Shown piece after piece: positions 16,996-25,827 of a stretch of 64,000 nucleotides of DNA. Numbering within the stretch: position 1 is the first letter of the stretch; each line of letters starts with the position of its first letter. The DNA is from Bradyrhizobium sp. 4 (GTDB lineage: Bacteria; Pseudomonadota; Alphaproteobacteria; Rhizobiales; Xanthobacteraceae). The position numbers and the translations under genes were made by a program. The notes under the pieces are model-generated. The model was not told the origin of the DNA and made no database searches. It saw nothing but the letters and a program-made list of their open reading frames with translations. The DNA is taken from positions 5,580,001 through 5,644,000 of the forward strand of contig NZ_CP064686.1 of assembly GCF_023100905.1 (NCBI RefSeq), written 5' to 3'.

Positions 16996-17126
16996 GCCGG
17001 GATCCTCGCAGAGGCGATGAAGTTAGCACAAAAGATTACGTTCCGAGGAGCGGGAAGTTTCAATCCGGCCGCGCGAAATCGAGCGGGAATCGCCCGTCGC
17101 CTGTCCCCGCAACCGGTGCGCGAGCG

Positions 17127-17996
17127 CTAGAAATTGACCCCAAACACCAGCCTCGCCTGATGGCGCTCAAAATTGACGAGGTCAAGATTGCCGCCCGATC
17201 CGGCCGGACGGCCCCAGGCCTGCATGCTCCAGCTCATGGTTAGGCGCGAGCGCTCCGAAAGCTGGAAATAGGCGGTCGGACCGACGAAGAGGGCCTGGCC
17301 TGCGAACTCGCCGAGGCCGATGCCTTCGTACTGCCGGAAGTAGCGCACCTCACCGCCGAGCAGCACATCGGGCCGCACGCGCACGAGGCCGGCGAACGCC
17401 GCGCCGATGGTCGAGCTCTTTTCGGACAGCCCCGTCATCTCGAAGCGCGCCCATTCCGGCTGATAGATCAGGTTGAGCGCCCCGATAGCAAAGTTCGGGA
17501 TCAGCTCGCGATCGAAAGCGAGCGTGAAATCGGTACCGTACATCCGCCCTTTTGCGCCGGAGGTCTCGTCGATGCGGTCGCCATGGAGTTCGGCGGCAAC
17601 AGTTAACCCGAATGGCGCGCGCTCGCGATCGAGCAGGCGATAGCGCAGGTCGAGCGAAGCGCCCTGGAAATTGAACTGGCGACGGTCGCCGATATCGGGG
17701 ACGCCGGTGATGTCGTGCAGGGTGGCAGTGCCGCCGACCTCGACGCGGAAGTTCGGCAGCGGCACGACCTCGATTTCGACCTCCTGCGACAGCGCGCGAT
17801 AGGTCCCGCCGCCTTTGCCGAATCGACCTGTCGTCTGGGTCTGGAATTCGCGCTCGCCGGGATTGCCGACATCGGTGCCGATCATGAAGCCGAAGATGTG
17901 CTCGGTATCGAAGCCCTCTTCGGCGCTGACGCATGCCGGCGCGAGCGCGACGGTGCAGGCGACTATGGTCCAGAATGTATGGGCTCTCGCTCGCAT
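17127..17996 (-). CDS. Outer-membrane beta-barrel protein
   Basis: A 289-residue exported protein with a signal peptide and a mature part made of alternating strands rich in aromatic and polar residues, ending in the typical terminal strand ARLVFGVNF with C-terminal Phe. It begins 68 bp after pqqA on the same strand, so lanM, pqqA and this gene may be co-transcribed. The role is unknown; a porin or transport-related channel for the periplasmic alcohol-oxidation system is possible. The Met at 17996 gives a better signal peptide than the one at 18032. Confidence 0.72.
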   Translation of the reverse strand: MRARAHTFWTIVACTVALAPACVSAEEGFDTEHIFGFMIGTDVGNPGEREFQTQTTGRFGKGGGTYRALSQEVEIEVVPLPNFRVEVGGTATLHDITGVPDIGDRRQFNFQGASLDLRYRLLDRERAPFGLTVAAELHGDRIDETSGAKGRMYGTDFTLAFDRELIPNFAIGALNLIYQPEWARFEMTGLSEKSSTIGAAFAGLVRVRPDVLLGGEVRYFRQYEGIGLGEFAGQALFVGPTAYFQLSERSRLTMSWSMQAWGRPAGSGGNLDLVNFERHQARLVFGVNF

Positions 17997-18064
17997 CCCC
18001 GACACTACCACGGCTTCGACGGTGTTTGCCATCGAAGCCGCGGCAGGTCGTCAGTCTTGCAGTC

Positions 18065-18145
18065 TTACTTGCGCAAAGCGCAGGCGTACATGTTGATTTC
18101 CATGCCGACCGGCACTTCCACGATCTTCGGAGCTTTCCAGGCCAT
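18065..18145 (-). CDS. pqqA: PQQ precursor peptide PqqA
   Basis: A 26-residue peptide, MAWKAPKIVEVPVGMEINMY followed by ACALRK. Glu16 and Tyr20 in the motif EINMY are the two residues that the PqqE radical-SAM enzyme cross-links to build pyrroloquinoline quinone. A GGGAG ribosome site lies about 8 nt upstream of the ATG. No pqqB, pqqC, pqqD or pqqE is present in the window, so this copy stands apart from the biosynthesis genes. It is placed between lanM and an outer-membrane protein gene, close to three PQQ-dependent dehydrogenases that consume the cofactor. Confidence 0.93.
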   Translation of the reverse strand: MAWKAPKIVEVPVGMEINMYACALRK

Positions 18146-18316
18146 TCGGGGACTCCCAAGGGATTGAGCGCGACATCGCGCCGGCCAAAACCTAGGGCTG
18201 CGTCAGGCACAGCGCAAGTCTGGAATCGCGCCGTTGACACAGCGAACGGTCGCATCGCGCTTGCAAATTTCTCTCTCGGGCAACTCGCCTTCGCTCTCAG
18301 TCAAGCGGCGCGGTTC

Positions 18317-18709
18317 TCACCGCAACAAGCGCAGCAGCGCGCGGCCGGCGCGCGAGTTCATCTCCTTCGCATCCAGCGTTCCGTCCTTGTCGGGATTCGC
18401 TGCGTTGAAGCGCTGCTCCACCACCGAGAGATATTCGTCGAGCGTGAGAGTCCCGTCGCGATCGGGATCGGCGGCGGCGAGCTCTTTCGCCGTTAACCGT
18501 CCGCGCAACTCGCGGGCGTCGAGCGTGCCGTCGTGATCGGGATCGAGCTTGGCGAACAACGCGGCCGCCGCCTTCTTCACCTCGGCGAGATCGAGCGTGC
18601 CGTCATTGTCGGTATCGAACGTCTTGACCGCATTGCCGGAGGCCGACCATGCCGGACCGGACAGCAGTGCAATCGTGAGCGCAAGTGCAACAGAGCGACG
18701 CGATATCAT
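18317..18709 (-). CDS. lanM: Lanmodulin, periplasmic lanthanide-binding EF-hand protein
   Basis: A 130-residue protein with a signal peptide (1-23) and four EF-hand loops: DTDNDGTLDLAE (32-43), DPDHDGTLDARE (56-67), DPDRDGTLTLDE (81-92) and NPDKDGTLDAKE (105-116). Loops are only 12, 13 and 12 residues apart, and three have Pro at position 2. Both traits set lanmodulin apart from calcium EF-hand proteins, where spacing is about 25. Loop 4 starts with Asn, as in the Methylobacterium protein. Differences are Thr instead of Pro in loop 1 and Thr instead of Asp at position 9 of loop 3. The ATG at 18709 follows GGGAGG. It is divergent from a lanthanide-type alcohol dehydrogenase. Confidence 0.92.
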   Translation of the reverse strand: MISRRSVALALTIALLSGPAWSASGNAVKTFDTDNDGTLDLAEVKKAAAALFAKLDPDHDGTLDARELRGRLTAKELAAADPDRDGTLTLDEYLSVVEQRFNAANPDKDGTLDAKEMNSRAGRALLRLLR

Positions 18710-19052
18710 GAAAACCTCCCAGACCAAGAGCTCCGATTCGAGCCAGATCGACGACATAAGTCCCCAAGCGAGCCTCGGTTCAAGCCCCGAATTGCAGCCT
18801 GCGCCCGTACAACTTGCGGAACCCGTCGGCCCGACCATTGCCGTGGCGCACGCGCTCCTGCTCCGTGTCGCGGAATTTCTTCAGCGCCTGCGCACAAGTG
18901 AGAGTTGCTTGTCAGCTCTCCGTCAGATGACCGGCATCCCGCGCCGCCCACCATATCGGCATCGCAATTACGACTTTCGTATTGACGCGTTTTGCATTCG
19001 GGCGGAGTGTTGCTGTCGCAGCGTCAATAGGCGCGCATATTGGGAGGAACGG
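18710..19052. promoter_or_regulatory. Divergent promoter region between lanM and the PQQ dehydrogenase gene
   Basis: These 343 bp separate two divergent genes of the lanthanide system and must hold both promoters. GGGAGG at the left end serves lanM and GGGAGGAAC at the right end serves the dehydrogenase. No convincing protein-coding frame and no clear operator was found by eye. Confidence 0.55.
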
Positions 19053-20717
19053 ATGAAACGCTTTGCGATGGCCGCGAGCCTCGTCATGCTTGCATCGACT
19101 TGGGCAAATGCACAAACCAGCGAGCAGCTGGTCAAGGGCGCGACCGATACATCGAACGTTCTCAATTACGGGATGGGCTACAATCTCCAGCGTTTCTCGA
19201 CGCTGAACCAGATCAACAAGGACAGCGTCAAGAACCTTGTCCCGGTCTGGAACTACTCTTTCAACGACGATCGCAGCGAGGAATCGCAGCCGCTGGTGTA
19301 CCAGGGCGTGATCTACGTGACGTCGCACAACGCGACCATGGCGGTCGACGCCAAGACCGGCAAGCAGATCTGGAAATCCAAGGTCGAGTATCCTGCCGAA
19401 ACGCCGCGCATCGTCTGCTGCGGCATCATCAATCGCGGCGCAGCACTCTATGACGGCAAGGTGTTCCGCACCACGCTCGACGCCAACGTGATCGCGCTCG
19501 ACGCCAAGGACGGCAAGGAGCTGTGGCGGCAGAAGGCGGCCGATATCAAGGAGGGATATTCGATGACGGTGGCGCCGCTGGTCGCCGACGGCATCGTGAT
19601 CACTGGCATCTCCGGCGCCGAGTTCGGCACCCGCGGCTTCATCGACGGCTGGGATCCCGCAACGGGCAAGCATTTGTGGCGCACCCATTCGATCCCCTCC
19701 CCCGACGAGCCCGGCGGCGACACCTGGAAGGGCGATACCTGGAAGCTCGGCGGTGGCTCGACCTGGATTACGGGCTCCTATGACCCCGAGCTGAACACGG
19801 TCTATTGGGGTATCGGCAATCCCGGACCGTTCAACTCGGCGGTTCGCCCGGGCGACAACCTCTACACCTGCTCCGTGCTGGCGATGGATCCCAAGACCGG
19901 CAAGATCAAGTGGCACTACCAGTTCTCGCCCAACAATCCATTCGACTATGACAGCGTGGCCGAGATGGTCCTCGCCGACATGAACGTCGAGGGCAAGCCG
20001 ACCAAAGTGTTGATGGACGCCAACCGCAACGGCTTCTTCTACGTGCTCGACCGCACCAACGGAAAGCTGCTCGCGGCCAATCCCTACGTGAAGGTCAACT
20101 GGGCGACAGGAATCGACATGAAGACCGGACGTCCCATCGAGACCGACGTCTCGAAGGACGCGCGTGAGGGCAAGAAGGTGACAGTTTATCCGTCGATCCT
20201 CGGCGGCAAGAACTGGGAGCCGATGTCGTTCAATCCGCAGACCGGCCTCGCTTACGCCAACACGCTAGCCTTCGGCGGCAGGTACAAGACCGAACCCGCC
20301 ACCTTCAAGCAGGGTGAATGGTATCTCGGCATGGACCTTACCGATCTCTGGGAATGGGGTGATGGCCCGCGCGGTCATCTGAAGGCGATCGATCCCATGA
20401 CCGGCAAGGCGAAGTGGGAAGCACCAAGCGACATCCCGCGCTTCTCCGGCGTGTTGTCGACTGCGGGCGGCGTCGTGTTCTCGGGCGCGCTGACCGGCGA
20501 GTTCGAGGCCTTCGATGCCGACACCGGCAAGAAGCTCTGGCAGTTCCAGACCGGCTCGGGCATCGAAGGACAACCGGTGACCTGGCAGCAGGACGGCGTG
20601 CAGTATGTCGCGGTGACGAGCGGCTACGGTGGCGTCTACTCGCTGTTCTCCGGCGACGAACGGCTGGCCAAAGTCCCGCCCGGCGGCTCGCTTTGGGTTT
20701 TTGCGGTCAAGCAATAA
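19053..20717 (+). CDS. Lanthanide-type PQQ-dependent alcohol dehydrogenase (XoxF/ExaF-like)
   Basis: A 554-residue quinoprotein with a signal peptide (to ANA, residue 20) and repeated propeller W-motifs (DAKTGKQIWK, DAKDGKELWR, DADTGKKLWQF). Active-site features are the adjacent cysteines Cys122-Cys123, Glu190 (SGAEFG), Asn256 (GIGNPGP), catalytic Asp298 and the extra Asp300 in PFDYDSVAE. That extra Asp marks lanthanide rather than calcium enzymes. It is about 50 residues shorter than XoxF proper (encoded at 26339) and diverges from it strongly, so another primary alcohol may be its substrate. It heads a tight operon with a cytochrome c and a XoxJ-like protein. Start by GGGAGG at 19042. Confidence 0.9.
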   Translation: MKRFAMAASLVMLASTWANAQTSEQLVKGATDTSNVLNYGMGYNLQRFSTLNQINKDSVKNLVPVWNYSFNDDRSEESQPLVYQGVIYVTSHNATMAVDAKTGKQIWKSKVEYPAETPRIVCCGIINRGAALYDGKVFRTTLDANVIALDAKDGKELWRQKAADIKEGYSMTVAPLVADGIVITGISGAEFGTRGFIDGWDPATGKHLWRTHSIPSPDEPGGDTWKGDTWKLGGGSTWITGSYDPELNTVYWGIGNPGPFNSAVRPGDNLYTCSVLAMDPKTGKIKWHYQFSPNNPFDYDSVAEMVLADMNVEGKPTKVLMDANRNGFFYVLDRTNGKLLAANPYVKVNWATGIDMKTGRPIETDVSKDAREGKKVTVYPSILGGKNWEPMSFNPQTGLAYANTLAFGGRYKTEPATFKQGEWYLGMDLTDLWEWGDGPRGHLKAIDPMTGKAKWEAPSDIPRFSGVLSTAGGVVFSGALTGEFEAFDADTGKKLWQFQTGSGIEGQPVTWQQDGVQYVAVTSGYGGVYSLFSGDERLAKVPPGGSLWVFAVKQ

Positions 20718-20727
20718 CCACGGCACG

Positions 20728-21084
20728 ATGCTGAGAAAGCTATCTCACAAGACGGTGGCGATCCTCGCCACCGTCGCGGTGCTGACGGTCGCGCTTGCGG
20801 CGACCGTTCGTGCCGCGGATGATTCAACCGGCAATCCCGTGCAGGCACAGATCGACCACGGCAAGTCGACTTATGCCGAGAAATGCTCGCACTGCCACGG
20901 TCCCAACATGATGAACCCCGGCACCATCACGCCGGACCTGCGCGCCTTCCCCGACGACAAGACGCGCTTCGTCACCACCGTGAAGAACGGCAAGAACAAC
21001 AAGATGCCGCCTTGGGCCGATATTCTCAGCGACGAGGAGATCGGGAATCTCTGGGCCTTCATCTCGAGCCGGAGAAAACCATGA
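20728..21084 (+). CDS. Periplasmic cytochrome c, electron acceptor of the adjacent PQQ dehydrogenase
   Basis: A 118-residue protein with an N-terminal signal/anchor segment, one heme-binding motif CSHCH (53-57) and a likely axial Met in NKMPPWADIL. Located 10 bp after the PQQ dehydrogenase and overlapping the next gene by 4 bp (ATGA). This fits a XoxG/ExaB-type class I cytochrome taking electrons from the reduced quinone. The start at 20728 is the Met directly before the signal segment. Confidence 0.88.
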   Translation: MLRKLSHKTVAILATVAVLTVALAATVRAADDSTGNPVQAQIDHGKSTYAEKCSHCHGPNMMNPGTITPDLRAFPDDKTRFVTTVKNGKNNKMPPWADILSDEEIGNLWAFISSRRKP

Positions 21085-22010
21085 GGCGCTGGCTGGCCGC
21101 TTGGAGCATTGCCGCGATCCTCGCGGCGGCGGCCGCGGCTGCACGCGCGGCCGACGATCCGCTCAAGATTTGTCTCGACGAAGACAGGCCGCCGCTCTCG
21201 GTGCATCACAAGGGCAAGCCGGGCTCGGGTTTCGACGTGCTGCTGGCGCAAGCGATCGCCGATCGGCTCGGACGGCCGCTGACGATCCAGTGGTTCGAGA
21301 GCAAGCTGGACGAGGATTCGAGCCCGCAGCTCGAGGCCAATGCGCTGCTGTCCGACGGGCGCTGCTCGCTCGTCGGCGGCTATGCGCTGACGACGGACTC
21401 CCTCGTAAAGCCCGGCATGAAAACGGCGCGCCTGCCGGATTTTGCCGGCGCCACGCGCGACGACCGGCGCCGCCGTGTCGCACTCGGCGTGCTCGTGCCG
21501 AGCCAGCCCTATGTCTACTCGCCGATCACGGTCGTGCTCGGACCGAAGGCGCGGGGTCGCAAGATCGCCGATATCGGCGACCTCGCGGGCCTGCGCCTCG
21601 TCATCGAGAGCGGCTCGCTCGGCGATGCGATCCTCATGACCTTCGACAAGGGGCGCATGATCGACGACATCACCCATCTCGTCCCCGGCCGCGATGATCT
21701 CCTCGGTGCACTTGCCCGCGGCGACTATGACGCGACGCTGATCGACCTCGGCCGCCTCGACGCCCATCGCGCCGCGCACCCCGATACAGCGATCACCGCG
21801 TCCGGCTACTACTATCCGATCGGGGCCAATCGCGGCTATGTCGGGCTCGCCAGCGATCCCGCGCTGACCGACGCCGTCAACAAGGCGCTGACCGGGCTTG
21901 CTGCCGAGGGCAAGATCGCCGAATTCGGCAGGCAGGCGGGGCTGACCTATCTGCCGCCGCGTGAGCCCGCGATCCTCGGCGACGTCTGGATGAAGATCAT
22001 TCAGCGTTGA
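21081..22010 (+). CDS. XoxJ/MoxJ-like periplasmic binding protein
   Basis: A 309-residue exported protein with a signal peptide and a type II binding-protein fold: LKICLDEDRPPLSVH, GSGFDVLLAQAIADRLGR, CSLVGGYALTTDSL, GSLGDAILMTFDKG. The gene order dehydrogenase-cytochrome-J repeats that of xoxFGJ and mxaFJG operons. XoxJ is thought to help activate the dehydrogenase, perhaps by binding the apo-enzyme during cofactor insertion. Start ATG at 21081 overlaps the cytochrome stop. Confidence 0.83.
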   Translation: MRRWLAAWSIAAILAAAAAAARAADDPLKICLDEDRPPLSVHHKGKPGSGFDVLLAQAIADRLGRPLTIQWFESKLDEDSSPQLEANALLSDGRCSLVGGYALTTDSLVKPGMKTARLPDFAGATRDDRRRRVALGVLVPSQPYVYSPITVVLGPKARGRKIADIGDLAGLRLVIESGSLGDAILMTFDKGRMIDDITHLVPGRDDLLGALARGDYDATLIDLGRLDAHRAAHPDTAITASGYYYPIGANRGYVGLASDPALTDAVNKALTGLAAEGKIAEFGRQAGLTYLPPREPAILGDVWMKIIQR

Positions 22011-22137
22011 CCGGAGCGTCCGGCTCCCGGAATGACGGATAAAGTGGTCGGCGATGGGCCGCTACAACCATGGCTAGCTCGGCGACATTCTGCACCCTAT
22101 GATGCCGCCGTTTTCATTCGGCCATCTGGTGGCATCG

Positions 22138-23144
22138 TGAATCCTTCCGCCGCAAGCCTGCGCGATCTCCTCTCGCGCGAAATCAAGACCGGCGAGCTGG
22201 TGCGGGCGCTGATCGTCGTGGGCCCGATGGTCGCCGCCTATTTCATCGCGCACGAGACGGCGCTGCTGAATCTCGGGTTGGTCGCGGTGTCGTTGCTCAT
22301 TCCCGCACTCAGGCTTCACCTGCCGCCGAAAGTCGTCGCGTGGCATTATCTCGCCATCCTCCTCACCTTTGCCGCGCTGTTCCTCGCGAGCCCGATCAAG
22401 CCGCTATTCGCAGTGCTGACGGCGCTCGCCGGATTCCTTGCGGTCGCAGTGACGCGCCACGGCGAACATTTCCGCACGCTCGGGAATTGGGTGTTCATCC
22501 CCGCCGTGTATCTTGCCTGCGAGGTGCGGGAGGGCGTGAGCGCCTCGGAAGCCCTGCGCCATGCCGGCATGATCATCGTGTCCTCTCCGATCGCGCTGGC
22601 TCTGGTCTGCGCCATCCGGATTTACGACCAGCGACGGTGCGGCGATGCCGCGACCTCGTTCGGAGCGCCCGCGGCCGGATGGTTTGTGCCCGCGGCGGCA
22701 ACCGCCCTTGCGGTGTTCGCTGCGGCGGCTCTGGTCGAGATCCTCGATCTCGCGCAGGGCCAATGGGTGATGTGGTCGGCCGCAAGCGTCGTGGTCGGCG
22801 ATCTCGTCGCTTCGACCGGCAAGCTGAAGCAGCGGGCGATCGGCGCCGTCGCCGGCGTGCCGCTCGGTTTCCTCGCCGGCATGGTGCTGCCGCAAAGCCG
22901 GGTCGGCTATGCGCTCGCGGTTCTCGCGGCCACCCTCACGCTGATCTCGTTCTCCCGCTACATCATCGGCTTCGGCCTGCGCTGCTTCTTCATCGCGCTA
23001 GCCGCCTCTTTCGCCGGCAGCGCCAGCGGCATCTCGGAGGAGCGCATCGTCAACGTGCTGATCGGCGGCACCTTTGGCTTGCTTGCGGTAGCCCTGACCG
23101 AAATCGTCTGGCTGCGTGTCATGCGAAAAGCGCGATTGTCCTGA
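22138..23144 (+). CDS. FUSC-like multi-pass inner-membrane protein
   Basis: A hydrophobic protein with about ten membrane segments and a positively charged break near GKLKQRAIGAVAGVPLG, resembling the fusaric-acid-resistance family of small-molecule exporters but about half the size of full-length members. The chosen GTG start at 22138 precedes a conserved-looking amphipathic segment (LRDLLSREIKTGELVRALIV). An ATG at 22032 would add 35 residues of poor coding character. It follows the XoxJ-like gene by 127 bp on the same strand. Confidence 0.65.
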
Positions 23145-23256
23145 TGACGCCCGAATAGGCACAGCGCGGCCCTTCGAATGCGCCAATCTGTCTCGCCTGC
23201 CACCATGGCAGAGGCGACCCGATGCAGTACCGTCGGCGACAACCCGGGAGAGAATC

Positions 23257-24246
23257 ATGTCCCCAAAACTCGATCGCCGCCACTTCATTGCCGCCGGCAC
23301 CGCCACGCTCGCGACGCCTTTCGTCTCGCGCAACGCCTCGGCGCAGGCTGCATGGCCATCGCGGCAAATTCGCATGATTTGCAGCTATCCCGCCGGCGGA
23401 CAGACTGACCTGCTCGCACGCGCCTATGGCGAATTCATTGCCAAGCAGGTCGGAAAGACCGTCGTCGTCGAGAACAAGCCGGGTGCCGCGGGCGCGATCG
23501 GGACGGCGGAGGTCGCACGCGCGGAGCCCGACGGCCACACCATCCTGTGCTCGATCTCGACCACCTACATCATGAACCGGGTGGTGATGAAGACTCCGGG
23601 CTACGACATGGACAAGGATTTGACGCTCGTCAGCGTCATTCCGGGCGCCGGCCTGTTGCTGGTGGCGAACCCGAAAACCAGCGTCAAGACGCTGGAGGAT
23701 TTCGTCGCCTTTGCGCGCAAGAGCGGCAAGGTCAACTTCGGCACCGATAGCGCGGGCTCGGCCCCGCATATGACGGTCCACGAGCTCAACAAGCAGTACG
23801 GCCTTGCCATCGAGCCGATCCACTATCGCGGCGAAGCCCCGATGTGGACGGGCATGCTGGAAGGTACGCTCGATGTCGCCATGGGCAGCTACACGGCAGC
23901 GCAATCGGTTTTGCAGAGCGATCGCGGCACAGTGTTCGCGGTTCATTCGAAGAAGGTCGACGCCATCCCCGATATCAAGACCCTCCCCGAGCAGGGCGCG
24001 ACGTCGAAATTCTTCACCGTCAGCGGCTTCTCCGGCTGGGCCGTGCCGAAGGCGACACCGCAACCGGTCGTCGACCGCCTGGCGGAGCTTTGCGTTGCTG
24101 CCAACAACGATCCGAAGGTGAAGGAAGTTCTCAACACGTTCGTGCTCGAACCCGCGATCGGCTTCAAGGACACCAACGCGCTGTATCAGCGCGAGCTGCC
24201 GATCTGGATCGATAGCGCGCGGTCGCTCGGCCTCGAGCCCTCCTGA
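23257..24246 (+). CDS. Tripartite tricarboxylate transporter (Bug/TctC) binding protein
   Basis: A 329-residue exported protein with a twin-arginine-like signal (DRRHFIAAG) and the Bug-family blocks WPSRQIRMICSYPAGGQTDLL, VVENKPGAAGAIGTAEVARA and YRGEAPMWTGML. Such proteins bind carboxylates for TctAB membrane partners. No tctA or tctB lies nearby, which is common for Bug proteins in alpha- and betaproteobacteria. A GGGAGAG site supports the ATG at 23257. Ligand unknown. Confidence 0.88.
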   Translation: MSPKLDRRHFIAAGTATLATPFVSRNASAQAAWPSRQIRMICSYPAGGQTDLLARAYGEFIAKQVGKTVVVENKPGAAGAIGTAEVARAEPDGHTILCSISTTYIMNRVVMKTPGYDMDKDLTLVSVIPGAGLLLVANPKTSVKTLEDFVAFARKSGKVNFGTDSAGSAPHMTVHELNKQYGLAIEPIHYRGEAPMWTGMLEGTLDVAMGSYTAAQSVLQSDRGTVFAVHSKKVDAIPDIKTLPEQGATSKFFTVSGFSGWAVPKATPQPVVDRLAELCVAANNDPKVKEVLNTFVLEPAIGFKDTNALYQRELPIWIDSARSLGLEPS

Positions 24247-24376
24247 ACCGCGAGACAAGACGCTCTTCGCGGCGCAGCATTCGACCAAAGCCTAGTGCCG
24301 GAAACGTATTTTCCCGCTATGATTGTGCGACGCTGCCGGGAAGCTCTCACCGGCGCGGAACAGAAAGGCCGATCCC

Positions 24377-24802
24377 ATGACACCGGATGGCGTTGCCGTA
24401 GCCGTCATGATCATCCTGCTCTTTCCGATGGGCTATTTCACGTTGGCGTCTCCGGCCTTCCTGCTGGTGAAGCTGGATATCCAGCCCGTCGCCCAGCTTT
24501 TGCGCGGAATGTTCAATGCGCATTTTCTGGTGATGCGCGTTGCCGGACTCATCGGAGCGGTCGCTTTCCTGCTCGACGGTCGTCTGGTCGCCGCGATGGG
24601 CGTTGGCCTTCTTGCAGCCTTGGCGATCTACGGACGCCGCTGGTTCATGCAACGGATGGACGAACAGCTCAGCGCCAGGGACGCCGGCGATGCCGAGGCC
24701 CCGCGCCGGCTACGCCGACTACATTGGAGTGGAATGCTCGGCAATGCGGTGCTGCTCGCCGCTCTCCTGACCAGCATTCCCTACATCGCCATATCGGCGT
24801 GA
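24377..24802 (+). CDS. Small integral membrane protein, unknown
   Basis: A 141-residue protein with four likely membrane segments (VAVAVMIILLFPMGYFTLASPAF, GLIGAVAFLL, GVGLLAALAIYG, AVLLAALLTSIPYIAI) and a charged cytoplasmic loop (RRWFMQRMDEQLSARD). No family recognised. Position 24377 is chosen as start because it directly precedes the first membrane helix. Confidence 0.62.
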   Translation: MTPDGVAVAVMIILLFPMGYFTLASPAFLLVKLDIQPVAQLLRGMFNAHFLVMRVAGLIGAVAFLLDGRLVAAMGVGLLAALAIYGRRWFMQRMDEQLSARDAGDAEAPRRLRRLHWSGMLGNAVLLAALLTSIPYIAISA

Positions 24803-24858
24803 GAGACATCGCGGGCGCGCGACGGTCAACCGTCGTCGTCGCCGAACCTGGCGTTTGC

Positions 24859-25827
24859 CTAATGCTCGTCCGCGGCAACCGCGCCCTGTTGCGCCTTGTG
24901 GATCGAGGACGGCACTACGCCAAAATATTTCCGGAACACCCGGCTGAAATGCGATGAGCTGGAGAAGCCCCAGGAGAACGCGACGTCGGTGATGGTCTTG
25001 CCGGCGTGGGCCTCGAGCTCCTGGCGGCAATTCTGAAGACGCGCCTGCCAGATGTAGTCGCTCACCGTGGTGCCGCGCTCCGAGAACAGCATGTGCAGAT
25101 AACGCTTGGAGCAGCCGAGCTCGCCGGAGATCTGGTCGATGCACAGATCCGGATCGCGCAAATGCTCGCGGATGAAGAACTGCGCGCGCACATAGGTCGC
25201 TTCGGGACCGACGCGATCGAGCATCGTGTCCGCCTCGCGCAGCGGCAGCAGCAAGAGGTCGATCAGCGAATCGGCGACGCCGACCGCACTATTCGCCGAC
25301 AGCTTGGCCGCCTCGTCGAAGGTCGCATGGACGAAATCGTGGGCGATCCGCCCCGTTCCCGTGCGTGAGGTCAATTTGCAGGCCGGCATTCGCTGCGACG
25401 GGAACCCGCGGTCGCGCAGCAGCGCCTTGGGTACGATCACCACGTCGTGGCGCGTGAAAGCAGGGCTGATGATCGAATGCGGACAGGAGACGTCATAGGC
25501 GATGATGTCGCCCGGGTTGATCTCGATGTGGCGGCCTTCCTGCTCGAAATAGGACACGCCGTAAGTCTGGAAGTGGATCTTGATATATGGGTGTTCGTTG
25601 GCCTTGGCGCGCGCCAGTGTGTGCGCGATGCGATGCTGGCTGACCTCGATCTGGCAGAGCTTCAGGCGCGAGACGCTGGTGTAGTCGATGCGGCCTTCGA
25701 GCGAAGACGCTTCCAGCGGATCAACGTCGAAATGCCCACACAGGCTCGTCAGCCCGTCAATCCAGCTCTGGATCTGCCGCTTCGGCGTCATTCCCGTCGT
25801 CGAGAGCGTGTGAATTGTGTCGGACAT
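24859..25827 (-). CDS. AraC-family transcriptional regulator
   Basis: A 322-residue regulator: N-terminal AraC-binding-like sensor domain (block YGVSYFEQEGRHIEINPGDIIAYD, as in FeaR-like proteins) and a C-terminal AraC domain with two helix-turn-helix motifs (CIDQISGELGCSKRYLHMLF; ITDVAFSWGFSSSSHFSRVFRKYFG). The Met at 25827 (MSDTIHTL) is preferred to the one at 25965. It is divergent from xoxF across about 510 bp and is a good candidate for its regulator, but that is inference from position. Confidence 0.88.
   Translation of the reverse strand: MSDTIHTLSTTGMTPKRQIQSWIDGLTSLCGHFDVDPLEASSLEGRIDYTSVSRLKLCQIEVSQHRIAHTLARAKANEHPYIKIHFQTYGVSYFEQEGRHIEINPGDIIAYDVSCPHSIISPAFTRHDVVIVPKALLRDRGFPSQRMPACKLTSRTGTGRIAHDFVHATFDEAAKLSANSAVGVADSLIDLLLLPLREADTMLDRVGPEATYVRAQFFIREHLRDPDLCIDQISGELGCSKRYLHMLFSERGTTVSDYIWQARLQNCRQELEAHAGKTITDVAFSWGFSSSSHFSRVFRKYFGVVPSSIHKAQQGAVAADEH

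Noticed and set aside
18317..18709. Calmodulin-like calcium-binding protein
   Set aside because: Spacing of 12-13 residues between loops and Pro at loop position 2 fit lanmodulin, not calcium EF-hand pairs.
18549..19052. N-terminal extension of the first PQQ dehydrogenase
   Set aside because: The frame is open but runs across the lanM gene and the divergent promoter. The ribosome site and signal peptide place the start at 19053.
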